DNA of 64,000 nt from Sipunculus nudus (Eukaryota; Annelida; Sipuncula; Golfingiida; Sipunculidae): the NCBI GenBank assembly GCA_026874595.1, contig CM049321.1, positions 19,868,979 through 19,932,978 of the forward strand, in the 5' to 3' direction. Below the pieces are notes generated by a model. The model was not told the DNA's origin. It ran no database searches and saw nothing but the letters and a program-made list of their open reading frames with translations. The translations under genes and the position numbers were made by a program. Below are positions 44,668 to 57,660 of this stretch, in pieces. Position 1 is the stretch's first letter; each line of letters begins with the position of its first letter.

Positions 44668-46852
44668 TATATGTCAGAGGCGAGATTGAAATCCAGGCGG
44701 ATTTTAAATTCGCCTAGACGAGATTGCGATTGTGATCTCGCCTAGGCGAGATTGCAATTGTGATCTCGGCTAGACGGATTTTAAACTCGCCTAGACGAGA
44801 TCACAATCGCAATCTCGCCTAGGCGAGATTAAAATCCATCATGGAGCAGGCCATGATTTTAATCTCGCCTAGGCGAGTTTAAAATCTGTCTGGTGTCATC
44901 CAGGCGAGTTTAAAATCTGCCTGATATCACTTGGGCGAGTTTAAAATCTGCCTAGGCGAGATTAAAATAGTGATCTGATCTAATTTCCCAATAAATTATG
45001 CATTGTAATTGACTTATGAAAGATGTTTTCAGTCAGATTTTCAATATTTTAACACTGAATGGTTACATATAGTTCACAAGTTATATATTTTTTTTAATAT
45101 TTACAGATTATATTATTAATTAAATAATTAACATTAATTTTGGAAATGGAATATTTTATATTATATATTTTTTATTAATATGGTTATGTATAGTTCACAA
45201 GTAATATATATTTAATATTATTCACAGAATATTATAATATTTATGTAATAATTAACATTAATTTTTTTATTTTATATTTTTATTTATAAACTATGTAATA
45301 AGAAACTTACTTTGGTATTGTATATGGCATATTCAAATGATATATGATGTGGGCTGCTGCTGATTATTTACATAATAATTTTGTTGTCAATATTAATTTG
45401 AAGGGAAACTGGTATTAGTAATATTAGTAATGTAGTATTTTAAAAAGACAAAAGGAACATAGCTCATTTATTTTTTATCAATATAATTCAATGCATGTTC
45501 ACATGCATAAATGATCTATTACTCTATGAATCTAGAAATCATATTTTTTCTGATACAATATAATACTGTCCAAAAAAGGCAGTTATCTTGTAACACAGTC
45601 TACATAAATACTGAAGCTTCACAAAATGCCTCACAAAACATTAAAAAAAAAGATCAGAAGAATATTATATACATTATAAGAAAAGACTAAATAAGACAAA
45701 GAAATATTCACATGCATACATCTGTGTATCAACTTTTACCTTTTCTCATATGATGTTTAATTACCTAAAAAAAGGATGGTGTATCAAAGTCCATCATAAA
45801 TACTGAAAACCTGCATATTTTGTACCATAAGTGTACATGTTGTGACTGTTGAGTGTTGAATACCTGGGTGAAAAGAAACATTTGAACTAGATCAACCAAC
45901 TAATCTGTTTGTCCTGTAAGAATTATCAAATAGGATGATTGTTTATGTTAATGTGTAATATACTCATTCAATAGTGAAGTAATAGCTATCTAAACTAATC
46001 TATCTATCTGTCTATCTATCTATCTATGATTGATTCAATATGCAACTGGATGACTTTTTCCCCCAGATTTGCTATTCATAATATCTCATAAGTGTGCTTC
46101 AATATACCTCTTGTTACTCTCTAATTGCCATATATTTAAATACAATTACAAATTATTTTTTTGTAAAAGTTATTAGTGATATTTACAATACCAAGGTTGT
46201 TAAGAAAACTGGAGAAAAAAAATAAAGATTAATTAATGTTTAGCAAATAATTGGTATGATAAGGATGCTGTAGACCACATGAATCACATCAAAGGTTCAA
46301 ATAATAATCAAATATCTGTTTCATAATTCTGTTTCCAAAATTAATGTTAATTATCACATGAATAATTATTACATTACTGTAAAAAAGTTAATTATTACAT
46401 TAATACTATAATATTCTGTAAATATTAATAAATATATTACCTTTTAACTATATATAACCATTCAGTGTTAAAATATTGAAAATCCGACTGAAAACATCTT
46501 TCATATGTCAATTACAATGCTTAATATATTAGGAAATTAGATCAGATCACTATTTTAATCTCGCCTAGGCAGATTTTAAACTCGCCTAAGTAATATCAGA
46601 CAGATTTTAAACTCGCCTGGATGACACCAGACGGATTTTAAACTGGCCTGGGCGAGATTAAAATCCTGGCCTGCTCCATGATGGATTTTAATCTCGCCTA
46701 GGCGAGATTGCGATTGTGATCTCGTCTAGGCAAGTTTAAAATCTGTCTAGCCGAGATCACAATTGCAATCTTGCCTAGGCGAGATCACAATCGCAATCTC
46801 GTCTAGGCGAATTTAAAATCCGCCTGGATTTCAATCTCGTCTCTGACATATA
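44668..46852. mobile_element. 2.2-kb foldback element with palindromic subterminal repeats
   Basis: Ends TATATGTCAGAGGCGAGATT and the reverse complement of AATCTCGTCTCTGACATATA. The inverted arms extend about 450-600 bases each, with good similarity even in their AT-rich inner parts (TGAATGGTTACATATAGTT opposed by AACTATATATAACCATTCA). The outer about 300 bases of each arm are packed with CTCGCCTAGGCGAG palindromes (perfect 18-bp ATCTCGCCTAGGCGAGAT at 44735, 44812 and 46691) alternating with ttttaaa strings. The core has a (TATC)n run (45999-46027). No coding capacity. It splits a copy of the 330-bp family. The target duplication is unclear because both edges run into TATATA. Confidence 0.88.
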
Positions 46853-46860
46853 TATATATA

Positions 46861-47131
46861 GGCACAACCTGACTAATTGTTAGGGCTCAATTTAAACGAT
46901 CGGCGACGTTGGGTAATACCTTTCATTATGGAAATTAAGTGCATCTAAAAATGTAATAGAAGGACTATTTTTCTAGCACATGAAGGCAGATTTTTACGGG
47001 CCCAGGTGCTTGCGGCAGATCATATAAAAATATTAATTTGCAGATATGTCCAAAAAAAAATTCAAGCCGCAGCCAAAAATCACGACCGGCCGGGTTAGCC
47101 CCAACACAGAACTTTTTAAGGATGGCCTAAT
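46861..47131 (+). repeat. 330-bp family segment, right half after foldback insertion
   Basis: Matches 40,165-40,412 in order and orientation ('ggtaatacctttca', 'tttttacgggcccaggtgc', 'ggccgggttagccccaacac', 'tttttaaggatggcctaa'). The left half is at about 44,613-44,667 ('gcacgagtgtagcgatcgtt'). Confidence 0.85.
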
Positions 47132-47243
47132 TAATATATGCAAATGCTGTACCTCACCTACCGACCACCTTGGTTTTTCGAATACCTAAAAATAATGACG
47201 ACTTTTTCAGTCCTTATTCTTTTTTTGCTCTTAATATCAGACC
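47132..47243. mobile_element. Mariner-like MITE fragment
   Basis: 'accttggtttttcgaatacc' and 'tccttattctttttttgctc' with 'ttaatatcagacc' match the MITE family at 30.8 and 59.95 kb. It is cut off at 47,243 by the next repeat. Confidence 0.5.
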
Positions 47244-47720
47244 TAAGCTGACTCAAAGTCATCTGAGCTATAGCCATCACTCTTTGTCCGTCTTCTGTCT
47301 GTCTGGCCGGTCTTCCATTAACAAGGCAAAAATTGTAACCGCTGGAACCAGAAACTTCTAACTAAAACCTCATATAGGTCCATACAAGATCTCTTTGGAA
47401 ATCTGTGGAAAGCTATGGGGCTCGAAAGTAAACCCTAGAATAATTTAAATTTTCATACAAAAGCTCCAGTTTCATCATTACTAAAGCATTGATCGCCATT
47501 ATTCTTTGCATGCATATTGATCATGGAGTTTCATCAGTTCCTGCAGACTGGTGGCCACAACTGTATTTTTTCTAATTTTTATGCATTTTTTTCTCTATTT
47601 TTGTGACCTTCAAATGACGTGATGTGACTGTTATCAGGGCACAAATTGTATCTGTTAGACCCTAACTGTTAGACCCAGAAACTTCTAACTCTACATCCTC
47701 AAAGGTGTAGTATAGATGAA
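47244..47720 (-). mobile_element. Pearl/HINE-like 3' fragment, inverted
   Basis: Reverse complement of the 3' end of the 20.6-24.0 kb family: hairpin relic AGCTGACTCAAAGTCATCTG (47,245-47,270), then a TCCGTCTTCTGTCTGTCTGG tract, then part of a 340-bp unit with 'agcatatt/aatatgcat' and 'agttcctgcagactggtgg'. No matching 5' end is visible to the right. Confidence 0.75.
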
Positions 47721-48676
47721 TCAAAGTCCATATAAGATTTTCTGATGTTTTAATACACTGTGACAATGCAGTGATACAGTGAGGCTGGCAGGCTGTTCTG
47801 GCCGAATGATGTTGCAAGCACCCATATAAACACAGACCTGACCATTGCCTATCCTGGGGACTGACTGACTCTTGATTGCACATCTGGTCTTAAGTAATCA
47901 CCCGCCAGCAGGGAGCTGATTGGCTGGCTCTGGGTGACTGACCCTTATACCCTTTCCTTAACTTAAAGTATATGCACCAGGCTCGATGGACACCACTACG
48001 TAGCTGAAGATTAATCTTAACTGTCGCTAACTAATGGCAGCTTCTGAAATGAACGATTATGGCCTGGTATATATGCATTCAAAACTGCGTGGTTTCAATT
48101 TCGCGGTCAGAAAGCAACCGTGAATATCGCGAATTTGAAACCACTGCAAATAAGAAGACAACCACAGTATACTTATATCTTTTGCAATATAACATGAAAT
48201 ATCCTGTAATTAACACTAACTAAACTTCATGTTTATTATAATGAATGTAGCAAAACTCAGCTTACAACTTTGAATATTTAAATATACTTTAAATATACAA
48301 AAACTGACATATTACCATGTTTAGATGGGACTTCAATTTCTAAGTATGTTCAAATATCTCAATAATGACAAAATATATGTTTTAGATATTCTAGATCCTA
48401 TTACAAATAATGGTGATATATGCATGAGCTTTAAATCATATAAATTGTGTGACTACCTGCTGAGCAATATGACAGCAAACAAAGTCTAACAAACACACAC
48501 TCCCAGGGGGGCCACTATACAACCTGTTACAGATACAGGGGTCATTGGTGAGATGCCCAGCTGTTATCACTGGCTGAGGGCCTGCTGATCACAGCATGGT
48601 TATTAATTTAAATCCATGAAAAATACCTAGCATGTATATACTAACTTGAATGATATTCTTTTACTATATATGTCCC
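47721..48676. other. Non-coding stretch
   Basis: No gene seen. 48,085-48,150 has the inverted motif TGGTTTCAATTTCGCGGTC ... CGCGAATTTGAAACCA, a likely MITE relic related to 1,483-1,540. Confidence 0.5.
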
Positions 48677-49335
48677 AGGCAAATCTCCTTGGAAACTTGA
48701 AATTGGGTCAAAGTGACCTATATTTTTCCAATTACAGGATGAAATCATGATTTTGAGCACCCAGTGATTCAGATGGGGTACAAATTGTATCTGCTAGCCC
48801 TAGAATTTTCCAACATGACATTCAGGAATTCCATGGAAACCTGAAAACAGGTAATGGTGACCTATATTCTGCAAGATATGTGAAAGAACATGATTTTAGC
48901 TCCCTACAGGACAGATTTGCATGACTGATTACAGTTGCACCTAGCAATTTCCAATCTGAGTACAATACAGGGAGGGTCCTGTTATTATTTCTTGGAAACC
49001 TGAAATAATGTCACTGTGACTTATATTCTGAGATCTATGTGAAAGAACATGATTTTAGAACAATGTTAGTCAGATGGGCACACATTGTAGCAGTTGGATG
49101 AAGAAACTTCTGTCTTAGCATATAGAGAGTTCCTGGTAAAATCTTCTCTGAAAGCCTTATTATAAGATCACTGCAACCTATTTCTGAGGACTTTTGGTAA
49201 AATGCATGATTTTGGGCACTCTGGGAGTCATTGAACACATTGTTCATACTTGAATTCAGCTGAGTGTCTTGGCCCACAGGCCACTTGCTTATAATATTCA
49301 TCAAACAGCGATTCAACACTGGAAACCTCATTGAC
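48677..49335. repeat. Degenerate ~150-170-bp tandem repeat
   Basis: Four diverged units each carry 'cttggaaacctgaaat', 'gtcactgtgaccta', 'tattctgagatatgtgaaag' and 'catgattttag' in order (about 48,690, 48,828, 48,998, 49,135). The 'ccatggaaacctgaaa' string is the inverse of one in the 340-bp units, so this may be an older relative. Confidence 0.7.
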
Positions 49336-50369
49336 GTCAACTAGTACAGAATACTACCAGAAGTTCTTGATTCTGTTAAGTCCTTGTTGGCATGGAATTG
49401 TTTTATTTTGTATATATTACAGTGGCAAATGTTATAATTACAAACAGCCTGGCAGGTAATTAAAACATGTACACTCAGGCTTTGCCTGTCAGTGACATTG
49501 TTCCTGTAGACTTTCTGTAGTAAAGCATCAAAACAGATCACACTTGTAACCTAGTCTTTGAATTAATAAATAATATGTTTTTTTATATACATAAATTAAA
49601 ATAATCCTTAAATCATGAAACAGATTTGGTGAATGCATGTAATATACTTAAAATAATTGTTCAACAGCAACCTGTGTGATGTGATATTAGAATTGGGGTA
49701 TGTTTGCTTATAATGTAAATTAAAAAGAAATTATTCAAATCGGTCTTTCTTCACTGCATTAGGTCCACTGACAGGGATGGAAAAATCTGGTAGTGATTCA
49801 AAATCACCTTTGCAAGGAGAGATATACTGCAGACATGTGGGTCACATATTCAGTCAGGTGTCTTGTCAGGATTAATCAGAGATCAGTCGCTCTTGCTGAG
49901 CCAGCATGTTACGGCAGCCATGCTTCCTCTGTTGCAATTACTGGCCAGCTCATGGATGGCTGCGACTCAGTTTGATCCTGAAAGCAACAGACAAGGCCCC
50001 CCATTTCCATTTGAGAAACAAGCAGCAGGAATCTTCTAACAAGTGCCTCATGGACACATTATCCCTCAGCTAGGAATCATAATATTGAAATTTTCACCTA
50101 TCCAACGGAAATGTACAGGTTGGCTTTCCGCTTAAGACCCATTTTACCATCATATCAAACTTTAAGTCACAATTCGCTCAGTGTAAACCTTGTTATGCCA
50201 TCTTACATGCCATTCTTCTGAATGTTTTCAATAGTAACACTGATATTATCAGTATTTCAGACCACGATTGTGTAGTGAAAAAAAAGCAACAAGGAAAATG
50301 AGGGCCAAAATCAAAATGCCCGGAAAGTATAAAAAATTATTGATTATTTTTATAGGAAAATATAGGAAA
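49336..50369. other. Non-coding stretch
   Basis: No gene or repeat boundary recognised. Confidence 0.45.
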
Positions 50370-51456
50370 TACAGTAAAACCTTGACATTATGACCACCAA
50401 TGGCACCACGATGAAGTGGTCATTTTTTCAAGGTGGTCGTCTAAGTGAGGTCTGATACAGAGAGTAAAAACGAATCGGGACCAAGACTGAGTGGTCTTTT
50501 TTTGAGGTGGTTGCTAGTGGTGGGCTGATCATCGAGTTTTTACGAAAGTCAGTCAGTTTGCTGCAACTTTCAAGCGCTCGATTACGAAATGTAACTATCG
50601 ATTACAACATACTCATGATTGCTTTTACCAGAATGTCTTTGAGTTATAGGCAAAAATTACTCTTCCATTTTTTACAACATTCCGCGCTTCATATAATGAG
50701 TTTGTGTTCCCAAATAACCTCCGTATATAACTGAGTATGACACGGTAGATGAGAGAATGGAGGATTTATTAAACCTATGTAACTGGCAGGGAGCTGCAGA
50801 ATTAGCGGAGAGTTTTCTTACGAGATGTTCATTGCAAAATATGGGCGGTATGGAGTTAAAATGCTCCATAATGCTCCAGGTCTATGCAAATTTTGCAAGA
50901 TTCTCTTAGAAATAATCTCCTCAACTGATGTCAGGTGCCACTGCCGCATGAGTAATTATATTTTTAGCTTTCAATTACTTATTTTTTAATTGTTACCAAA
51001 AATTATATGGGCCTGTAATTTTTCTGGCAGGCCTGTGAAACCAGTATACATGTCGGCAGTCATCATAATTGCTATAAAATGAAAGTCCTGATTGTGAAGT
51101 TAAAATGATACGCGGGAGTATTCATGAGGGCCAGCAAGTAGATGTTCTGGACTATGGTTTAATTGATTACTATTATTAATAAAAATGAAACTTTGAATAG
51201 CATATCTTAGTGATAAAAGGAAAATATATAAAAGGCAAAAACTTCTTTTCATGAGGTAGAATTCCTAGGACATGCAGGCTGGGTTAAGAGAGTACAGTTT
51301 CACAGATAATTGCACATTTCTTTATATTTGTCTGAACCGTTAATAATCGATCATGGATCGGTTTGCCCAAACCGATGATGGATTATGAAAAAGGAACCAA
51401 CTCCCACCACTAGTGGTTGCTAAACTGAGAAGGTCGTTAGGCGACGTTTTACTGTA
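50370..51456. mobile_element. Tc1/mariner-like MITE interrupted by hAT copy B
   Basis: Ends TACAGTAAAACC (50370) and GTTTTACTGTA (to 51456), with TA at each edge as in Tc1/mariner insertions. Without the hAT it is about 180 bp, with internal short repeats of 'gtggtc'. Related copies are at 30,790-30,940 and 59,949-60,139. Confidence 0.85.
50515..51412. mobile_element. Non-autonomous hAT, copy B (898 bp), exact 8-bp duplication
   Basis: Ends TAGTGGTGGG and CCCACCACTA. GTGGTTGC duplicates at 50507-50514 and 51413-51420. It lies in reverse orientation to copy A, with the same outer sequences. Its middle (about 50,930-51,290) is unrelated to copy A's middle. Weak frames near 50,672-50,869 (VRKLSANSAAPC) match those of copy A. 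Confidence 0.92.
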
Positions 51457-51569
51457 TAGGTAGTCAGTGGAACACCACCATTAAAATATTTTGTTTTTGT
51501 GTCATGTTTGATACTACTTATAAGCTACTAATAAGGAAACACCTAGGTATCCAACTTTCCAAGAGATTG

Positions 51570-51705
51570 GTGCAAAATGAAAAATGCCTTTCCATGCACA
51601 TGTTTGCCAGTCTGAGAAAGGTGGAAAGCCATTATTAGTGCAAAATGAAAAATGCCTTTCCGTGCACATGTTTGCCTGTCTGAGAAAGGTGGAAAGCCAT
51701 TATTA
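51570..51705 (+). repeat. 68-bp tandem duplication
   Basis: Two units (51570-51637, 51638-51705) begin GTGCAAAATGAAAAATGCCT and differ at two bases. Recent duplication. Confidence 0.97.
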
Positions 51706-51839
51706 CAACCACTGCCTTCCTATAATGGCTCAAAGTGTTTTTAAAGGTTAAATTTCTCCATTTGGATGCAATACAGAACATTACACTTAATCAAAATACT
51801 GTGAAGATTAGTGGTTTTCAAGTTTTCTGCACCTCAAAG

Positions 51840-52265
51840 CAAAAAAGAATTCAGAACTTTTCCAAGATTTTCAAGGACCTCGCCAAACATTTTCAAGGAT
51901 CAAATTACATATAAAATGCTGTTCCAAACTGAATGACTGGTAATGATAGGTAAAAATATCTCAACTACATAATATACAGTCAGTCATTAACCATTAAACT
52001 TATGGTGATAATTTAGTGACATACAATTGTTCCCCAAACCGAAATGTTTTGTTTTGATAGAATACAATTTTTCTGTAAAATAACATTACAAAGAAATATT
52101 GAAGGCTTGTTAAGTATTTAGAGATGTACAGAATTAATTTCCTTTAACATCCAAATTGACTACACAGCAAAACAATCCATGACTTTCAAGGACTTGTGGG
52201 GCCTATTGTCAGATTTTAAGCACTTTCAAGGCCTTCAATTTTATATTCTAGATTCCATAGCTTTT
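51840..52265. repeat. 'TTTCAAGGA'-type dispersed repeat
   Basis: Repeated 'ttttcaaggac', 'ttttcaaggatcaaatta' and 'actttcaaggacttgtggg' strings span this interval. It looks like a degraded repeat; boundaries not found. Confidence 0.45.
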
Positions 52266-53849
52266 TGGGCTTTCCAGAAGCAGCAGAAATCTTAAGTTAC
52301 TGAGGATGAAGAGTTATAGAACTGAATTTCCTGAACAGGAACCCACCATAGACTTCAATTTGTGAGCTACTGTAAAGAATGAGCAATGAACAAGGTTCAC
52401 ATACATAATTTATATTTACATCTCATCATGTTGTTATTTTCAAGCTGTTAATTTTTTACCAACCATGGCAGTTACTGACAATGGACAGAACTGGGAAAGA
52501 TACTACAGAGTTAAAAGAGAGCACTAACTGAGCCCATTCCTCCACCAACACCTGGATCAACCATACAAAAATGAGACCATGCAATCTGCCCAAAATCTAC
52601 AGGTCTAATAAAACTTTTAGAGATCTATACTCTTCCGATCCTATTATGATTTCAGGTAGGGGCATGATCATCCTATAAGCGTTCCTCCAGCTTCTACATG
52701 GAAGATACTAACTAGTCTAAATTACTTGATAGCCACAGATTACTCTAAATCTAATGGCCACCAAACTCTCTCCACAGACAGAATCACAACTTCAGACGGT
52801 CCTTGATCCGAGTAATATCCTGTAATGATACCATGCCCTTATGAAACCCTGACCTCACAAAAAATTTGAAACCGCTCATAGGGCTGGCAATTCGAATACA
52901 GACTAAAAACCAAGATGTCGCAAGCTGCATGTCAGAAATAAGGAAATACCTCTGGTAAACAAGAAAAAATTATGACAATGTTGATTACAAAAACTAAGCT
53001 ACCTTCATTGGCAAAGGAAATCAAAATGAGAAATTCATGTAAATTCATAGTGGATTTAGTGCTGGTGGTCATGAATGGAGCAGTGACTGGTTTGTCACTG
53101 TTCAGTTATTTTTTTTTATCAGTTGGGCTGTTTCACTCAAGTTATGTAGCCATAAAAAGAGAAAATATAAATCAACAAAAACATTCATATGGGCAGGTGG
53201 GGTTTCTCCTGCTAGAAAAGATGTAAATATGGAAATTCACAGTCAATGTAACATGTGGAATGCAGAACATTTTATTTTCATTATGTGCAACATAAAGATG
53301 ACCAAGATGTCATGAAAAAGGTACCATTCCAATTTCTACAGGTTTATTGGAGACCTAAAAGTATCTAAGTAGTCAACCCTGTACTTTGTCATTTCCACAG
53401 CCACAACCAACCTGAACTGCGATCTTTTCCCCAACAAATAAAGAAATTTTCTTATTTTGAAAGCAGTCATCCCTCCCTTATTCACCATCTGCCTTTAATG
53501 TTCTTTACATTTTCTCAGGCATCGGTATACCGGCAGACGGAATTACTCATAAAACTGTCGTCTCCGTTGGTCCCTTGTGAGATCCAAATGGACAAATATA
53601 ACGGCGAAAGAAAAGCAGCATGTGGCTACACGGAGAGACTTAAATAATACATGAACAGGTGACATATCCCCCTTACTGGTATTAGGTTAGAGTTCTAGGA
53701 GAAAAATTTATCCACAAAACTGCACAAGAAGGACAGATCTTTCTTTACCATCGACAGACTTGCTTGGTCACTCATAATAACAGAGAGAAAAATACACTTA
53801 ATTCTGCCTCTTTTTGTTTTGACCAGAAAGGCTGTTATAATTGGGATAA
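52266..53849. other. Non-coding stretch
   Basis: No firm gene. An 84-codon plus-strand frame at 52,972-53,226 includes a hydrophobic run (LVLVVMNGAVTGLSLFSYFF), but has no splice context, family or codon support. Confidence 0.4.
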
Positions 53850-54254
53850 CAGTGATGGGCTAATGAACGATTATAATCTATGATAGGTTGGTTGATGAAA
53901 AATGATCTGATCATCCATCTTGCAGTACCATTGCAGTACCTTGATTATTTAAGAGTTTACATTTAAGCTTTGTGATGAGGAAATGGATGCATTCATTTAA
54001 TTCATGTAAGCAAACTCCAGAATAGTCTGTTTTTACTTATAACTTTATACCTAATGTTACTGCAGACACATGTATGATGTATACAGTCTAAAGATATATT
54101 ACATATATACTAAACATGTACGCTGGCATGTCAGTTGAGATGATATATATATCTGTTTGCCAGGAATATCATACTTTTAAACAATCATATAATTCTTATC
54201 AGTCGGTTGAGGTCAACCAATTTTTACCAAAGATCAGTCATGAAGCAGCCACTG
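53850..54254 (+). mobile_element. hAT-like repeat, 'CAGTGATGGG' family, copy 1
   Basis: Starts CAGTGATGGGCTAATGAACG and ends near GCAGCCACTG. Its reverse complement matches 61,305-62,576 in order, including 'aaaaattggttgacctc' and 'accgactgataa'. The 8-bp flanks do not match cleanly. Confidence 0.5.
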
Positions 54255-57200
54255 ATTCCAAGCATTGTTTGATAGGATAATGCAGTTGGTCTGTTCTTGT
54301 GTGTATCAAATAAATCAAGAAGGGGTAATTAGCACTTAGGTAAAATCTTGCTGTCTAATGTATAATGAGTCAAATAGAGAGACAGTAAAAGATCATCTAC
54401 ATAGTACACTAATCAATACTATGGTTGGCTCTCTCTTCATGGGAATTTCAAGGGAAATTATCACAAAATATAAAACCACATTGAATAAGACACCCTATCA
54501 ATCAACACTGGCAGACAGTCATTAATACGTTACCCGTAAAATAAAGACAGATATTATAAAATACAGGTCTGGCAAAGGTAAATGACCAAAATAAAGGTTT
54601 TTGGGTGAATATTACATGATTGATTTAATAGTGGATATATACTGTATTTAACAAAAAAAAAAAGAACCCTTTAGAAACAATGAAAAATGACAATCAAATA
54701 AATTTAACTGCAAGGATATGAAGCTAACATCAATATATATATACCCTTAGGACCAGTACTGTCACAAACTAACAACAGGACATATGGCTGTAATAGGAAC
54801 TGATGGTTTAAGACCCTGGTGAAAACAAAAGAATTTTGCTCAAAATTCTCTTTTTCTGAAAAGCGTCCATTCCCTCCAGACTAGCAATTTACGAGCCATT
54901 GCTGGACAGGTCTGGGAGGAAATTAGAGCTGACTGGCTCATCTGACTTGCTAATGGACGCTGCAAGGTCGCATTTCCTTCCTCAGCTTGCTTTGTTAATG
55001 AACAAATCTTTAACAGTCCAGATATCTTCATTACCCAGTACATCACGACTTTCCAAAATTAAAGGGGCCCAATTAAATGTGAAGCATTTTGAGTTGACAC
55101 AAAAAATAGCTTCTTCACTTTAAAATAAACCTGTACCTGCCAAAATATTGCCTTGAAACTGTTTGATAGTTCCTGTAAACAAGTGTTAAAAAGTGGGCCG
55201 GGAGTGATCGAAGGTGTCAACATAAACACAGTGCATGCGGTCATGTGCAGCGCGGAGTGACAACACGTGTCAATCAGGAGATGCCCTGACTGACTTGGCC
55301 AAAAAAATATAATACATGTTCCTGCTGGCTGAAACACCTCTTATTGCCCCTCTTAATAGGACCTCCAGTCACGCAGCCTTGTTATTGTAAACAGACACAC
55401 ATGGACTGTGTTTACCAACACACAGAGCCATAACAAGGTGTTAAACAGCCATATGTGAGGATATGAGACTGTATGCTCGAATGGTTCTTCTTGGAAACTT
55501 CTGTATAAAGCAAAACTGAACTGATACTATATAGTGATAGTGTGTAAGAATAGGCATAATATTGCTCCTGATTATGCCCCTTTCAAGAATTTTTACTTTT
55601 GATTATTTCCAGTCCTTTTTTATATATATATATGTCACAGACATAATTGAAATCGAGGCAGATATAGGCATATATGTAGGTAATTATTTTATATACGTAT
55701 TTGATTTAAATATTTATATAAAGCATCATATTCTTAGAATCTTACTTTTTAATTTCACTCTTTACACTATACTAGTATGCTGCATATGGTGTAGTTTTAA
55801 TGCCTACTACACAATTAATGTTAAATATAAAAGACTTTTCATCCCTTATGAATTGTTTGACACTAAATTCCATGTTTATCACTGAGTGACTATTGTGTTG
55901 TTTTGTATATGTTAATAAAATAATATTTGATAACAAACTAATAAGTTATAACACAAATATGTCAAAATTTAGAACTGTTTATTTTTAAATATTAAAATGC
56001 AATATTAATAATAATAAATAAAAAATCCAAACAACAATACTCTTATAATACACAATGACTGGTGCTGACCATAAAATTGACTAGGAGCAGCTGGCTGTAA
56101 TATGTGCTGGATACCAGCCTACAGAGCATTCTGGCTGCGTTAATCAATAACACAGATTGTGACCACAATAAATAGCTGCTCCTGTTTAAAACCAAACAAT
56201 AGGAAGCTCTATCAATATTGGGGCTCAAGAGTCTTGGTTACCCAAACCAAATATGTTTAGTCATAACCAAGACCAGAATAAGACAAAATTACTGAATCAA
56301 GATGAAATGAAGCTAATATGGCTTATCAGGATTTTTTTTTTGCACACCAGTAAAACATGAAATAACTGTTAAGGATACTGACACCTAGTGGTGCAACTTG
56401 TAACTATAAGACAGGTGGGTTTGTTCAATATAAACTTTGATGTGGTTATAAATTATCCTGCCATGGTAAAGCCGCGGAGGTTAACAATCTCTGAACAACT
56501 GAATAATTTCCAATGTGGTCCTATTTCAACAGTGGCAATAAACCATAATGATTTGTTTACTGCTCCTGAGAGGAATCTTCTCAAGATAATTATTACCTTA
56601 AATATCCCTTGTTTCTGTCAGGTTTATGAGATATCCTTGGATGTGTGTGTGTGTGCATGCATGAAAGTCTTTAACTTCTCTATCAGGATGCAAATTTTAA
56701 GTCATATATTATTACACAGGTCTATTTAAAGGAATTTTACACATAAAAGTAGCTGTATGACGTCAAACAAAAGTACTCAGGAGAAAGCGGATGCCAAATG
56801 GTTCTACTGCGTGTAAAAAAAACCTAATGTAGGAGACTGAATTAAAGTAATATCACAGGGACGTGTAACTTATGATAAATTAACACCAGAGAAATTAACA
56901 CAATCCCATTAAACTGAAAATAAAATAAAATTGTCAGATATTTGAAGTCTACACCCAAAAAAGAATCATTTTTATTTGTACAACAAGAATTACATAATTC
57001 AAAAGGAATACAGCATGATTATTTCTCAAATGATATCTTTTTCTTTTTAACATATTGCTAAAAGTGTATGTTAATATATTTATTTATAATATTATTATTA
57101 ATCTTTCAGGAAAGACCAATGTTTTATATATGACCAAATACTAATAACCATATGCTTTAATCAGTTTTTTTTTGTGAAGTAATAATATTTCTTCAAACTT

Positions 57201-57644
57201 TCTACCATATTTAAGTTAAGCAGCACTGCTCTATGCATTACTGAAATCCCAGAAAATATTTTGTGAATTCCACAGAAACATGGAACTACCCAATTTACTG
57301 AAATTTTAAATTTTCATACAATAAATTGTTGATTAAAACTTAAAACTTTAGTTTTAGGGTAGACAGAATCATGATAGAGGAAAAAAAAGAAAAACATTTT
57401 TGGGTTACTGACATGTAGTTAAATATTAGTTCATTAAAATGTGGATTTTTCTTACAAAAATTGTTATTTGATAAACAAACTCGTACAACCATCACAGAAG
57501 TGTGTATTAAAACTTTTTCTGAAAAGGGAAGTTCCTAGACTTCATTAATACCTGTAAGTATACAGAGGAAAGAGATCAATAACACAAGTTTTATAGAAAG
57601 GGTATATATGAGTAGCTGGCTTTTAATTTTAATTTTTTTTTAAT
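54255..57644. other. Non-coding stretch
   Basis: No supported gene. 54,880-55,330 is GC-richer: it has frames open on both strands (54,840-55,123) and TGTAAACA and ATAAACA forkhead-like strings near 55,175-55,225, so a conserved non-coding element is possible. 55,632-55,672 resembles the foldback end. Elsewhere the sequence is AT-rich. Confidence 0.4.
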
Positions 57645-57660
57645 TTTAATTTTTGTATAA

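Noticed and set aside
44668-46852. Exact target duplication of the foldback element
   Set aside because: Both edges run into TATATA, so no duplication length can be assigned honestly.
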